From Nocardioides sp. (GTDB taxonomy: Bacteria; Actinomycetota; Actinomycetes; Propionibacteriales; Nocardioidaceae), in the NCBI GenBank assembly GCA_030145945.1, contig JASLDK010000077.1, positions 1 to 21,886 of the forward strand: a stretch of 21,886 bases of DNA. The letters run 5' to 3'. Of this stretch, positions 14,184-21,799 are shown in pieces (positions within the stretch are counted from its first letter, which is position 1; each line of letters starts with the position of its first letter). Both the position numbers and the translations under genes were made by a program. Under the pieces are notes generated by a model. That model was not told the origin of the DNA and searched no databases. It saw only the letters and a program-made list of their open reading frames with translations.

Positions 14184-15611
14184 ATGCTCGACATCGTCCT
14201 TCGGAGCAGGCAGGTGGTCACGCCCGACGGGGTGGTGCCGCTGGACATCGGCATCAAGGGAGAGGTGATCGACTGCCTGGCGCGTCCAGGCAGCCTCGAG
14301 GGCCGCCGTGTCATCGATGTCGGCGACTCGATCGTCGTGCCGGGTGGCATCGATCCGCACGTCCACTGCAGTCAGCCCCTCACGCCCCTGGGCCTGAAGC
14401 CGCAGCCCGGATCGGTCCACAACTGTCACAGTCAGGCGTTCAGCGCCTCGCCCACGGAGGTGAGCCGCGCGGCACTCTTCGGTGGTACGACGAGCCTCGT
14501 CGACTTCGCCGTGTGGATGCAGGAAGGCACCCTCGCGGAGGCGCTCGAGCGCAATGAGAAGAAGTGGGCGTCGCTGTCCTACACCGACTACTCCGAGCAC
14601 GTGATGCTCCTCGGTGACATCCCGGAGCGGATCCTCGATGAGCTGCCGGCCATCGTGCAGGGCGGCAATCCGAGCATCAAGATGTTCACGACCAACGTGA
14701 TCGCAGGGTCGAAGGGACGCAGGGTCCACTGGGGACCGATGCTCGAGGTCTTCCGCAGGCTGGCCCCGTTGGGTGCCATCGCCGCGATCCATGCCGAGGA
14801 CGACGACCTGGTCATGCACAGCTATGACCAGCACTTCGCCTCGGGGGAGACTCACTTCACCCACCTGCCCGAGGTGCACACCCAGCTGTCCGAGGAGCTC
14901 GCGGTCCGCCAGGTGCTGCGCCTGGGGGCCGAGGTGGGCATGCGCCTCTACATCATGCACGTGAGCAGTGAGCGTGGTGTGACAGCGATCCGCGAGGCGC
15001 GGGCCGCCGGCCAGGACGTCCACGCGGAGACGCTGCACCAGTACGCGCTGTTCAACCGCGGCAACTACCACGAGGAGCACGGCCAGATCTTCCACACGTG
15101 GCCCTCCCTGCAGGAGGCGAGTGACAATGCGGCTCTGTGGGAGGGCATGCGGGACGGCACGATCGAGACCGTGGCGACCGACGGCATCGTGACCACGTTC
15201 GAGCAGAAGATCCGGGGTGCCCGCATCGACGACCTGACCGGCGGGAGCGCGGGCATCGAGGAGCGGATGGCGGTCACCTACTCCGCCGGCCTTCGCAGGG
15301 GCCTGTCCCTGGAGAGGCTCGCGGAGCTGACGTCGACCAATGCCGCCCGCCTCCTGGGGATGTATCCCAAGAAGGGCGTGATCCTTCCGGGCAGCGAAGC
15401 GGACCTCGTCGTGCTCGAGCCGAGGACGCCGGCGCCGCTGCGCGTCGAGGACCTGCACCAGACCGACTACAGCCCGTGGGAGGGCCACGAGGTCAGCGTC
15501 TGGCCGATCCTGACCATGCTGCGCGGCTCGGTCGTGATCGAGGACGGCGAGCTCGTGCCCGAGCAGCCGGGAGGCCTGCGCATCCCGCGTGCGGCGACGC
15601 GCAGTCTGTAG
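14184..15611 (+). CDS. Dihydropyrimidinase/hydantoinase-like cyclic amidohydrolase
   Basis: 475 residues from ATG 14184, preceded by AGGGGAG. An in-frame ATG at 14160 is an alternative that adds eight residues. The binuclear-metal amidohydrolase set is complete: HVH (His59, His61) in GGIDPHVHC, bridging Lys166 in NPSIKMF, His203 in AIHAEDD, His259 in YIMHVSS and Asp333 in VATDGIV. The C-terminus has the SEADLVVLEP composite-domain strand. Enzymes of this group open cyclic amides, imides and hydantoins. It differs from standard dihydropyrimidinases in the SQPLTPLGLKPQPG segment after HVH and in the TDGIVTTFEQK active-site segment where hydantoinases have TDHC, so the substrate is open. It follows leuB by 28 bases and ends the operon before the hairpin at 15621-15658. 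Confidence 0.85.
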   Translation: MLDIVLRSRQVVTPDGVVPLDIGIKGEVIDCLARPGSLEGRRVIDVGDSIVVPGGIDPHVHCSQPLTPLGLKPQPGSVHNCHSQAFSASPTEVSRAALFGGTTSLVDFAVWMQEGTLAEALERNEKKWASLSYTDYSEHVMLLGDIPERILDELPAIVQGGNPSIKMFTTNVIAGSKGRRVHWGPMLEVFRRLAPLGAIAAIHAEDDDLVMHSYDQHFASGETHFTHLPEVHTQLSEELAVRQVLRLGAEVGMRLYIMHVSSERGVTAIREARAAGQDVHAETLHQYALFNRGNYHEEHGQIFHTWPSLQEASDNAALWEGMRDGTIETVATDGIVTTFEQKIRGARIDDLTGGSAGIEERMAVTYSAGLRRGLSLERLAELTSTNAARLLGMYPKKGVILPGSEADLVVLEPRTPAPLRVEDLHQTDYSPWEGHEVSVWPILTMLRGSVVIEDGELVPEQPGGLRIPRAATRSL

Positions 15612-15620
15612 CTCAACACC

Positions 15621-15658
15621 AGAAACGCTCGGCCGGTTCTTCCCGGCCGAGCGTTTCT
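15621..15658 (+). terminator. Perfect 16-bp hairpin after the amidohydrolase gene
   Basis: Arms 15621-15636 and 15643-15658 pair perfectly around a 6-base loop (TTCTTC), starting ten bases after the stop. It ends the gcdH-to-amidohydrolase operon. No T run follows. Confidence 0.85.
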
Positions 15659-15752
15659 GCGTTGCCAAGGGCAGTACCTCGACTCGCGTGCCTGAGCCAG
15701 CCGTCGCGTGGTCAGAGGTCCGCGGCCGGGACGCGCCGGACCGGTACGCGAA

Positions 15753-15788
15753 AGGAGCCCGGTTCGAGATGTCTCGAACCGGGCTCCT
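15753..15788 (-). terminator. Perfect 17-bp hairpin after the substrate-binding protein gene
   Basis: Arms 15753-15769 and 15772-15788 are fully complementary; the nominal 2-base loop would open to at least four bases in RNA. It lies 17 bases beyond the stop of the minus-strand lipoprotein gene and mirrors the terminator at 15621-15658. The bases between them (15659-15752) show no feature. Confidence 0.78.
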
Positions 15789-15804
15789 CATGGACCGCCG
15801 GAGC

Positions 15805-17418
15805 CTACTTCTTGGAGGCAGGCTCCAAGGTCTCATAGGAGACGAGCTTGGAGATCCCCTGAATCGGCGTCCAGCCGGCCAGCCGTTTGCCCGCCGCGTA
15901 CGTCGTGTTCTTCAGCGCGATCGGGATGGTCCAGTACTCATCCTTGATTTCGTCGTTGATCTCCTTCAGACGTGCGCTCCGTGCGTCCTCGTCGACGATC
16001 GTGCGCAGCTCGTTGAAGTAGCCCTCCATCTTGGTGGGATTCCAGTAGGCCCGCAGTCGACCGCCGGCGTCGGGGGACAGCATGTTCGTCTGCATGTTGG
16101 TCAGCACCGACGGGCGGTTCGACGTCGGGAATCCGGTGACCACGACGTCGCTGCCCGACGTGAGGCTGCCGTCAAGGATCTTCTCGCTGAGCTGCGCGAA
16201 GTCTCCCGGGACGATCTCGACGTTGACACCGATCTTCTTCCAGTACCCAGCGATCGCCTCGTTGACGTCCCCCGCCTCGGGAGTGTCGGGGAAGGTCATC
16301 GTCTGCAGGATGACCTTCGAACCGTCATAGCCAGCCTGCTTGAGCAGGCTCTTGGCCTCCTCCGGGTTGTAGTCATAGGGCTTGAGAGCCGGGTCGTGAC
16401 CGAGGGTCTCGGGGCTGAAGGGCGTGCTGTCACCGGGGGAGCGACGGCCAACCTCCTTGGGATAGAAGGCCTTGATGACCTCATCCATGTCGATGGCCAG
16501 CGCCAGCGCCTTGCGGAACTCGAGCTTGTTGGTGATCTTCTTGGGGTCATAGCTCTCGAAGAAGTAGACCTGCGAGAAGACCGTGTTGTTGATGGTGAAG
16601 ATGTTGAAACCATCGTCCTTGACCGTCGGCACCTGGTCGGGAGTGATGGCCACCAGGTCTGCCTCGCCCGACTTCAGCATCGCCAGCCGGGTGTTCTGGT
16701 CGGGCGCCAGCACAATGTTGAGCTTGTCGAACTTGGGCTCCCGGTCGGCGTTCCAGTAGTCGCGGTTCGCCTTGTAGGTGATCGACTGCCCGACCGAGCG
16801 GCTGTCGAACTTCCACGGACCGGAGCCCATCGGGTCCGACTCGAAACCGTCGCGGCCGACCTTCTCGACGTGTGCCTTCGGGAGAAGCAGCGCATTGCCT
16901 TCGATCGGCCCGAGCAGGGCCGGAATGTTGACGTCGGCCTGCTTGAGGTTCAACTTGACCGTGAGACCGTCGACGACGTCGACGCTCGCCAGGTTGTTGA
17001 GCAGAGAGCCGCAGACCTGGCCACAGAGTGCCTCGGGGTCGGCGTACTCCTTGAGAGTGAAGTCAAGATCGGCCGAGGTGACATCGGTTCCGTCATGCCA
17101 CTTCATTCCCGGGCGGAGGGTGAGGGTCCAGGTCGTGGCGTCCTCATTGGGCGTGTAGCTCTCGAGGGCACCTGTCTCGGTGGACAGCTTGCCGTCGGAG
17201 TCAGCGCCGATGAGGAAGTCGAACATCGGACCGTAGTAGACGAGACCGTTGGAATCGTGGAGCGGGGGATAGAGCTTCTCCTTGTTGAAGGATGCATGGG
17301 CGACCGTGACAGTGCCGTCCTTGCCTCCTGCGCCACTGGTCGCGTCAGTCGAGCAGCCCACCGCGAACGCCACAACAAGGGTGAGCACGATGGCGATTGC
17401 GCCTCTTCGTACGAACAT
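15805..17418 (-). CDS. Peptide/opine-type ABC transporter substrate-binding lipoprotein (SBP family 5)
   Basis: 537 residues, normal for DppA/OppA-like proteins. The N-terminus is a lipoprotein signal: MFVRRG, a hydrophobic stretch (7-20), then AVGC with the lipidated Cys at 22. This places the mature protein on the outer face of the membrane. Family 5 features include TWTLTLRPGMKWHDGTDVTSADL (96-118), a GSGPWKF segment, the YWN/FDKL pair, LEFRKALALAIDMDEV and YDYNPEEAKSLLKQAGY. It should capture a peptide or other small nitrogenous solute for an Opp/Dpp importer. No permease or ATPase gene adjoins it; the OppD/OppF-like pair at 625-2708 could be its partner, but this is not shown. GAAGAGGAC precedes the ATG as ribosome binding site. 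It diverges from the SnoaL-like cluster across a 240-base gap. Confidence 0.9.
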   Translation of the reverse strand: MFVRRGAIAIVLTLVVAFAVGCSTDATSGAGGKDGTVTVAHASFNKEKLYPPLHDSNGLVYYGPMFDFLIGADSDGKLSTETGALESYTPNEDATTWTLTLRPGMKWHDGTDVTSADLDFTLKEYADPEALCGQVCGSLLNNLASVDVVDGLTVKLNLKQADVNIPALLGPIEGNALLLPKAHVEKVGRDGFESDPMGSGPWKFDSRSVGQSITYKANRDYWNADREPKFDKLNIVLAPDQNTRLAMLKSGEADLVAITPDQVPTVKDDGFNIFTINNTVFSQVYFFESYDPKKITNKLEFRKALALAIDMDEVIKAFYPKEVGRRSPGDSTPFSPETLGHDPALKPYDYNPEEAKSLLKQAGYDGSKVILQTMTFPDTPEAGDVNEAIAGYWKKIGVNVEIVPGDFAQLSEKILDGSLTSGSDVVVTGFPTSNRPSVLTNMQTNMLSPDAGGRLRAYWNPTKMEGYFNELRTIVDEDARSARLKEINDEIKDEYWTIPIALKNTTYAAGKRLAGWTPIQGISKLVSYETLEPASKK

Positions 17419-17658
17419 GCTTCGTCCTCTTCGTAGATTGGGTCGTTACCCACGTTGCGAGTCTCCGAGAACAGATGGTTCACCGTAGGCGTCCTGGATG
17501 TTAAGCAGGGCCGGGACCCCGCCACCATTGGCTGAGGCTCACCGTCTGTGGTCTCCACGGCCAGCGAAAACGGTGCTCGATCCGTGGGCGCACAAAGGGG
17601 CCCGTCGATACGCTGCGAATTCACCCCTGAAGGCCCATTCGGAGAAAAGGAATCTGAA
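17419..17658. promoter_or_regulatory. Divergent intergenic region between the binding protein and the SnoaL/amidase cluster
   Basis: 240 bases without a convincing gene. It should contain both promoters. TACGCT at 17609-17614 fits a TANNNT -10 for the rightward cluster, with a predicted leader of about 38 bases, but no strong -35 is visible. AAAGGA about nine bases before ATG 17659 is the ribosome binding site. Confidence 0.4.
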
Positions 17659-18054
17659 ATGCCGTTGAGTGTTGAGGACAAGGTCGCGATCACCGATCTG
17701 TTGAACAGGCTCACGTTCGCAGTCGACGAACGTGACCCCGAGAAGTGGGCGGCCTGCTTCACCGAGGACGGCTCCTTCCAGAGCCCCAACGGCAAGTGGA
17801 CGGGTCAGCAGGCGCAGCGAGAGCTGATGACGGGCGAGCTGGGCTTCCCGCGTCGTCAGCACATCGTCACGTGTCTGCTGATCGAGGGTGACGGCGACCG
17901 TGCGACCGCGCGAGCCAACGGCCCGGTGTTCGAGGAGGAGGACGGCAGCTACTACCCGATGAACTTCTCGGGGCAGGAGCACCACGTGGTCCGCGTCGAC
18001 GGGAAGTGGCTCATCGAGAGCACGATTCGGCACCGGCCGAAGAACCCCTCGTGA
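17659..18054 (+). CDS. SnoaL/NTF2-like protein, copy 1
   Basis: 131 residues from ATG 17659 with AAAGGA upstream. An in-frame ATG at 17548 would add 37 residues that the two paralogues lack. It is an alpha+beta cone fold of the SnoaL-like type: LSVEDKVAITDLLNRLTFAVDERD helix pair, WAACFTEDGSF strand, and QEHHVVRVDGKWLIESTIRHRP at the end. Asp26 and His68 align in all three paralogues and fall where SnoaL_4-type dehydratases such as BaiE keep their catalytic Asp and His; position 20 is Phe rather than the catalytic Tyr. Function could be dehydratase, isomerase or ligand binding. The stop overlaps the GTG of the amidase (GTGA), so the two are translationally coupled. Confidence 0.85.
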   Translation: MPLSVEDKVAITDLLNRLTFAVDERDPEKWAACFTEDGSFQSPNGKWTGQQAQRELMTGELGFPRRQHIVTCLLIEGDGDRATARANGPVFEEEDGSYYPMNFSGQEHHVVRVDGKWLIESTIRHRPKNPS

Positions 18055-19487
18055 GCACCGAGGACGATCTCTGCTACCTCAGCGCGCACGAGCTCGCCAG
18101 GCGGATCCGTCACCGCGAGCTCTCGCCCGTCGAGGTGACGGAGGCGGTGATCGCTCGGATCGACGAGTTGAACGAGGAGCTCGTCGCCTTCTGTGCGCTC
18201 GACCACCCACAGGTGCGGGCCGCCGCTCGGGAGGCGGAACGTGCCGTGCTCCGTGGGGATCGCCTCGGGCCACTGCACGGCGTACCGGTCAGCGTGAAGG
18301 ACCTCATCTTCACCCAGCACTTCCCGACGGTCGGCGGTTCCAAGGCCTATGTCGGGTTCACACCGGTCGAGGACGACGTCGTCGTGGAGCGTCTTCGCGA
18401 CGCGGGGGGCATCCTCCTGGGCAAGACCAACACGCCGGACTTCGGCTACGGGCCCTCCTTCGATCCCGTCTTTGGCACGACCCGGAACCCCTGGGATCTC
18501 TCGCGTACGCCGGCAGGGTCGAGTGGTGGTTCGGCGGTCGCCGTCGCGACGGGCATGGGACCGGTGTCCCTGGGCAGCGACGGTGGCGGCTCCATCCGGG
18601 TGCCGGCCAGCTTCTGCGGAGTGGTCGGGATGAACCCGTCCTTCGGTCGGGTCCCGCTCTATCCGGGTGCGCGCGACCCGCGCTACCCGGGCTTCAGCGG
18701 CTGGGAGTCGCTGGAGCGGATCGGGCCCATGGCGCGCACTGTCACCGACGCCGCGCTCGTCCTCGACGTGATCAAGGGTCCGGATCCCCGTGACCGGCAC
18801 TCCCTCCCCGCGACGGGAGAGGTGTACGCCGACCAGCTCGAGACCGACCTGACGGGCTGGCGCATCGCCTGGACCCTCGACTGGGGAACGGGCGCACCGG
18901 TCGACAAGGCCGTCGCCGACCTCGTCGAGCGCGCCGCTCAGCGGTTCGCCGACATGGGTGCCGTCGTCGAGAACGCCAGCCCCCGGTTCTCGCATGCGCA
19001 CAGCACGTTCGACGCCATCCGAGCACTCGACGCCGACCTGGACGCGATGACGGGTCTGATCGACCGCTATCCGCCGGGAACGGCCCCGTCGCGCTTCGTG
19101 GACATGGTCAACACCGACCGGTCGTTCGTCGACGCCTCGCAGGCGATCGCCGCGCGCAAGGACGTCTACAACGCCTTCTGGCGATTCTTCCAGAACCATG
19201 ACCTGCTCCTGACCCCCACAGCGCCGGTCGCCGCCTTCCCGCTCGATCTGAGCGGCCCTGCGGAGATCGGCGGCCGACCGGTGGCGGACCCGATGTCGTG
19301 GGTGCAGTACACCGTGCCCATCAGCCTGACCGGGAACCCGTCCGCGAGCGTCCCCTGCGGCTGGACTCCCGAGGGTCTGCCCGTGGGTCTGCAGATCGTG
19401 GGCAACCACCTCGACGACATGCGCGTCCTGCAAGCCTCGCGCGCATTCGAGATGGCTCAGCCATGGGCGCAGCGTCGTCCGAGGTGA
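18051..19487 (+). CDS. Amidase-signature hydrolase (GatA/amidase family)
   Basis: 478 residues from GTG 18051, coupled to the upstream SnoaL-like gene. The Ser-cisSer-Lys catalytic set is visible: Lys83 in GVPVSVKDLIF, the serine-rich TPAGSSGGSAVAVATG (153-168), and nucleophile Ser181 in LGSDGGGSIRVPASFCGVVGMNPSFGRVP (174-202). The C-terminus has the PVSLTGNPSASVPCG and GLPVGLQIVG blocks usual for the family. It hydrolyses an amide to an acid and ammonia; the substrate cannot be read from the signature. It is not a GatCAB subunit by context, since no gatB or gatC adjoins it. Its neighbours (SnoaL-like proteins and MmgE/PrpD) suggest a small catabolic pathway for an amide-containing compound. 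Confidence 0.9.
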   Translation: MSTEDDLCYLSAHELARRIRHRELSPVEVTEAVIARIDELNEELVAFCALDHPQVRAAAREAERAVLRGDRLGPLHGVPVSVKDLIFTQHFPTVGGSKAYVGFTPVEDDVVVERLRDAGGILLGKTNTPDFGYGPSFDPVFGTTRNPWDLSRTPAGSSGGSAVAVATGMGPVSLGSDGGGSIRVPASFCGVVGMNPSFGRVPLYPGARDPRYPGFSGWESLERIGPMARTVTDAALVLDVIKGPDPRDRHSLPATGEVYADQLETDLTGWRIAWTLDWGTGAPVDKAVADLVERAAQRFADMGAVVENASPRFSHAHSTFDAIRALDADLDAMTGLIDRYPPGTAPSRFVDMVNTDRSFVDASQAIAARKDVYNAFWRFFQNHDLLLTPTAPVAAFPLDLSGPAEIGGRPVADPMSWVQYTVPISLTGNPSASVPCGWTPEGLPVGLQIVGNHLDDMRVLQASRAFEMAQPWAQRRPR

Positions 19488-19611
19488 CGGTGGGGATAAG
19501 GGAACGTGGTGCTCGACCGATAGTCGGCCAGATCCCATTCTGCGTAGGCTCGAGTCACCACCGAGGGTGGGGCCTGAAGACAGCAATGAAGAGAGAAAAG
19601 GACGAGCTGGA
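19488..19611 (+). promoter_or_regulatory. Gap between amidase and second SnoaL-like gene
   Basis: 124 bases with a possible TANNNT -10 (TAGGCT, 19545-19550), a small 5-bp hairpin at 19558-19570 and AAAAGGACG before ATG 19612. A secondary promoter is possible but unproven. Confidence 0.3.
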
Positions 19612-20010
19612 ATGCCGCTGAGTATCGAAGACCAATTCGCGATCAATGACCTGTTGAGCCGGCTGAATTTCGCCATCGACGACCGTGACGCCGACGCCTG
19701 GGTCGCGTGTTTCACCGAGAACGGTTCTTTCGAGAACCCCGAATCGGTGTGGGCGGGCGAGGAGGCCCACCGCAAGCTCGTGGCCGACCAGGTCGGGCTC
19801 CCGCGTTGCCAGCACATCATGACCAACCTCCTGCTGGACGGCGACGGCGACAGCGCGACGGGACGCGCGAACGGCGCCGTCTTCGAGGAGGTCGACGGCG
19901 TCTACTCGCTGTCCAACTTCTCGGGCCAGGAGCACTACTTCACGCGCGTCGACGGGAAGTGGCTCATCGAGCGCACGATCCGTCACCGTCCCAAGAAGAA
20001 GAACGTCTGA
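19612..20010 (+). CDS. SnoaL/NTF2-like protein, copy 2
   Basis: 132 residues from ATG 19612, chosen because it aligns with the starts of copies 1 and 3 and has AAGGA upstream. It shares with copy 3 the segment DDRDADAWVACFT (23-35), AGEEAHR (48-54) and the ending WLIERTIRHRP, and it keeps Asp26 and His68. It is clearly a tandem duplicate of its neighbours. Unlike copies 1 and 3 it is not overlapped by an enzyme gene; a 68-base gap with a bulged hairpin separates it from copy 3. The basic tail (KKKNV) is unique to this copy. Its function is unknown; a SnoaL-type dehydratase or isomerase role is possible. Confidence 0.85.
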   Translation: MPLSIEDQFAINDLLSRLNFAIDDRDADAWVACFTENGSFENPESVWAGEEAHRKLVADQVGLPRCQHIMTNLLLDGDGDSATGRANGAVFEEVDGVYSLSNFSGQEHYFTRVDGKWLIERTIRHRPKKKNV

Positions 20011-20018
20011 GTTCGGGC

Positions 20019-20058
20019 CAGGTGCAGGCGTGGCGGACTCGTCCGCCCGCCTCACCTG
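20019..20058 (+). terminator. Bulged 17-bp hairpin between SnoaL copies 2 and 3
   Basis: CAGGTG, AGGCG and GGCGGA on the left pair with TCCGCC, CGCCT and CACCTG on the right around a CTCG loop, with single-base bulges at 20025 and 20031. It begins nine bases after the copy 2 stop. It may act as a partial terminator, mRNA processing site or stabiliser that sets different levels for the genes on each side. Confidence 0.5.
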
Positions 20059-20078
20059 CAGAACAGTGAGGAACCATC

Positions 20079-20465
20079 ATGGCGTTGTCAGTGGAGGACC
20101 AGATCGCGATCCGCGACCTGGTCAGTCGCATGGAATTCTCCGTCGACGACCGGGACGCTGACGCCTGGGTCGCGTGCTTCACCCCTGAGGGCGCCTTCGT
20201 GGGCCCGAGCGGCACCTGGGCGGGCGAGGAGGCGCACCGTGCCCTCGTGGCCGCGCAGACGTCCCTGCCGCGTGCCCAGCACGTGGTGACGAACATGCTG
20301 ATCGAGGGCGACGGGGACCAGGCGTCCGCACGTGCGAACGGCGCCGTGCTCGAGGAGCAGGACGGCACCTACGTCCTGTCGAACTTCGCCACCCAGGAGC
20401 ACCACCTCACGAGGGTCGGAGGTGCGTGGCTCATCGAGCGCACGATCCGTCATCGCCCCCGTTGA
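20079..20465 (+). CDS. SnoaL/NTF2-like protein, copy 3
   Basis: 128 residues from ATG 20079, with GTGAGGA eight bases upstream as ribosome binding site. Same fold and residues as copies 1 and 2: LSVEDQIAIRDLVSRMEFSVDDRD, VACFTPEGAF, Asp26, His68 (PRAQHVV) and the WLIERTIRHRPR ending. The segment near residue 20 again has Phe where BaiE-type dehydratases have Tyr. The stop overlaps the TTG start of the MmgE/PrpD gene (TTGA), so the two proteins are probably made together. Physical or metabolic partnership with the MmgE/PrpD enzyme is inferred from that coupling. Confidence 0.86.
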   Translation: MALSVEDQIAIRDLVSRMEFSVDDRDADAWVACFTPEGAFVGPSGTWAGEEAHRALVAAQTSLPRAQHVVTNMLIEGDGDQASARANGAVLEEQDGTYVLSNFATQEHHLTRVGGAWLIERTIRHRPR

Positions 20466-21799
20466 GCCTCGCCGGGCCCGCGGTGACCGGAGCGCTGGTG
20501 GCATTCGTCCGGGACTCCGACTTCTCCTCGCTGCCGACGCCGGTCGTCGACTACACCAAGCTGTGCATCCTCGACCAGGTGGGTGCGCAGGTCTACGGTG
20601 CGACCCTTCCGGCGGCCGTCACGGTGCGTGACCACGTCCTCGCCGGGACGGCCGGTGCCTGCACGGTGGTCGGCTCGTCGAGGACCGCCTCGGCCGAGGG
20701 TGCTGCCCTGGCGAACGCGGTCGCGGGCCACGGGTTCGAGCTGGACGACGTCCACCTCCCGTCGCTCAACCACCCGGGCGTCGCGGTGATCCCCGCGGCA
20801 CTGGCCGTGGCGGAGACGGTCGGCGCATCCGGTCGGGACCTGGTCCGGGCCGTCGCCCTGGGCTATGAGGTCATGTGCCGGGTGGGCCGGGGCCTGGCGC
20901 CGTCGTACGTCGTCGACCGCAGCTTCCATCCGCAAGGCGTGGTCGGGCCGCTGGGTGCCGCGGTGGCGGCTGCGGTGCTCCTCGACCTCGACGAACGGGG
21001 GATCGAGGACGCGCTGAGCCTGGGGGTCAGCCATGCCGGAGGCACGCTGCAGTACCTCGAGTCCGAGTCCGAGAGTCCACGCCTCCACGCCGGCCTGGGC
21101 GCATCGGGAGGCGTGCGCAGCGCGCTCCTTGCCCGGGCGGGACTCCACGGACCACGCCAGATCGTCGAGGGGCGACACGGACTGGCTCGCGCGTACGCCG
21201 AGACGGCCGACCTCGAGCTGATGGTCGACGGACTCGGGTCCGAGTACGCCCTGCTCTACAACACCTTCAAGGTGAGGCCCTACCACGCGCTGGTCCATGC
21301 CGCCGTCGACGCGGTCACCGAGGCACTGTCGACGGAAGCCGGCGTCACCGCCGAGGAGATCGAGCGGGTCGTCGTGGGGGCGTCGTCCCGGATGAGCCGG
21401 TTCGTCGGAGGCGAGAACCTGCGCGACTCGGTGGAGCTGCCGGTCGCGGAGGCTCTCATCGGGGACCCCGAGAAGGCGGCGGAGCTTGCTCGCCGCGTGG
21501 AGGTCGTGCGCGACGACGAGTGCGAGCGCGAGTTCGAGGGCGGCGGCCTGCGCGGCTCGAAGATCAGGGCGACGGCACAGATCGTGATCCGGGACGGCCG
21601 CACGCTGCAGGCGGCGTGCTACGCCAAGGGCTCCTACGAGAACCCCTTCGAGCCGGCCGAGATGCAGGCCAAGGCCGAGGGGCTCATGGCGCGAGGCGGA
21701 CTGGAGCAGCACGCCGCGACCGTGTCGGCGATGGTGCTGGACTGCGACCACCTGGCCTCTGTCGGGGCATTCACCCAGCTCCTCCGCCTGCCCGAGTGA
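20462..21799 (+). CDS. MmgE/PrpD family protein
   Basis: 445 residues if it starts at TTG 20462, which overlaps the upstream stop as TTGA. GTG 20483, seven codons later, is an alternative; neither has a clear ribosome binding site. The family is recognised from CILDQVGAQVYGA, ANAVAGHGFELDDVHLPSLNHPGVAVIPAALA (the conserved His/Asp-rich block with the NHPG turn), ALGYEVMCRVG, FHPQGVVGPLGAAVAAA, and KVRPYHALVHAAVDAV with the substrate-site KxRPxH pattern. Relatives include 2-methylcitrate dehydratase, cis-aconitate decarboxylase and iminodisuccinate epimerase, acting on di- or tricarboxylic acids. The exact reaction is not predictable. It closes the visible SnoaL/amidase cluster. Confidence 0.88.
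   Translation: MSLAGPAVTGALVAFVRDSDFSSLPTPVVDYTKLCILDQVGAQVYGATLPAAVTVRDHVLAGTAGACTVVGSSRTASAEGAALANAVAGHGFELDDVHLPSLNHPGVAVIPAALAVAETVGASGRDLVRAVALGYEVMCRVGRGLAPSYVVDRSFHPQGVVGPLGAAVAAAVLLDLDERGIEDALSLGVSHAGGTLQYLESESESPRLHAGLGASGGVRSALLARAGLHGPRQIVEGRHGLARAYAETADLELMVDGLGSEYALLYNTFKVRPYHALVHAAVDAVTEALSTEAGVTAEEIERVVVGASSRMSRFVGGENLRDSVELPVAEALIGDPEKAAELARRVEVVRDDECEREFEGGGLRGSKIRATAQIVIRDGRTLQAACYAKGSYENPFEPAEMQAKAEGLMARGGLEQHAATVSAMVLDCDHLASVGAFTQLLRLPE

Noticed and set aside
13905..15836. 643-codon minus-strand open frame opposite leuB and the amidohydrolase
   Set aside because: It spans two genes with clear catalytic motifs and a terminator hairpin; its composition is the His/Arg/Asp-rich pattern of an antisense shadow.
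15589..17436. 615-codon plus-strand open frame opposite the binding protein
   Set aside because: It runs through two terminator hairpins and lies opposite a gene with a lipobox and complete SBP family 5 features.
17952..19826. 624-codon minus-strand open frame opposite the amidase
   Set aside because: It is a shadow of the amidase and neighbouring SnoaL-like genes, all of which have convincing motifs and coupled starts.
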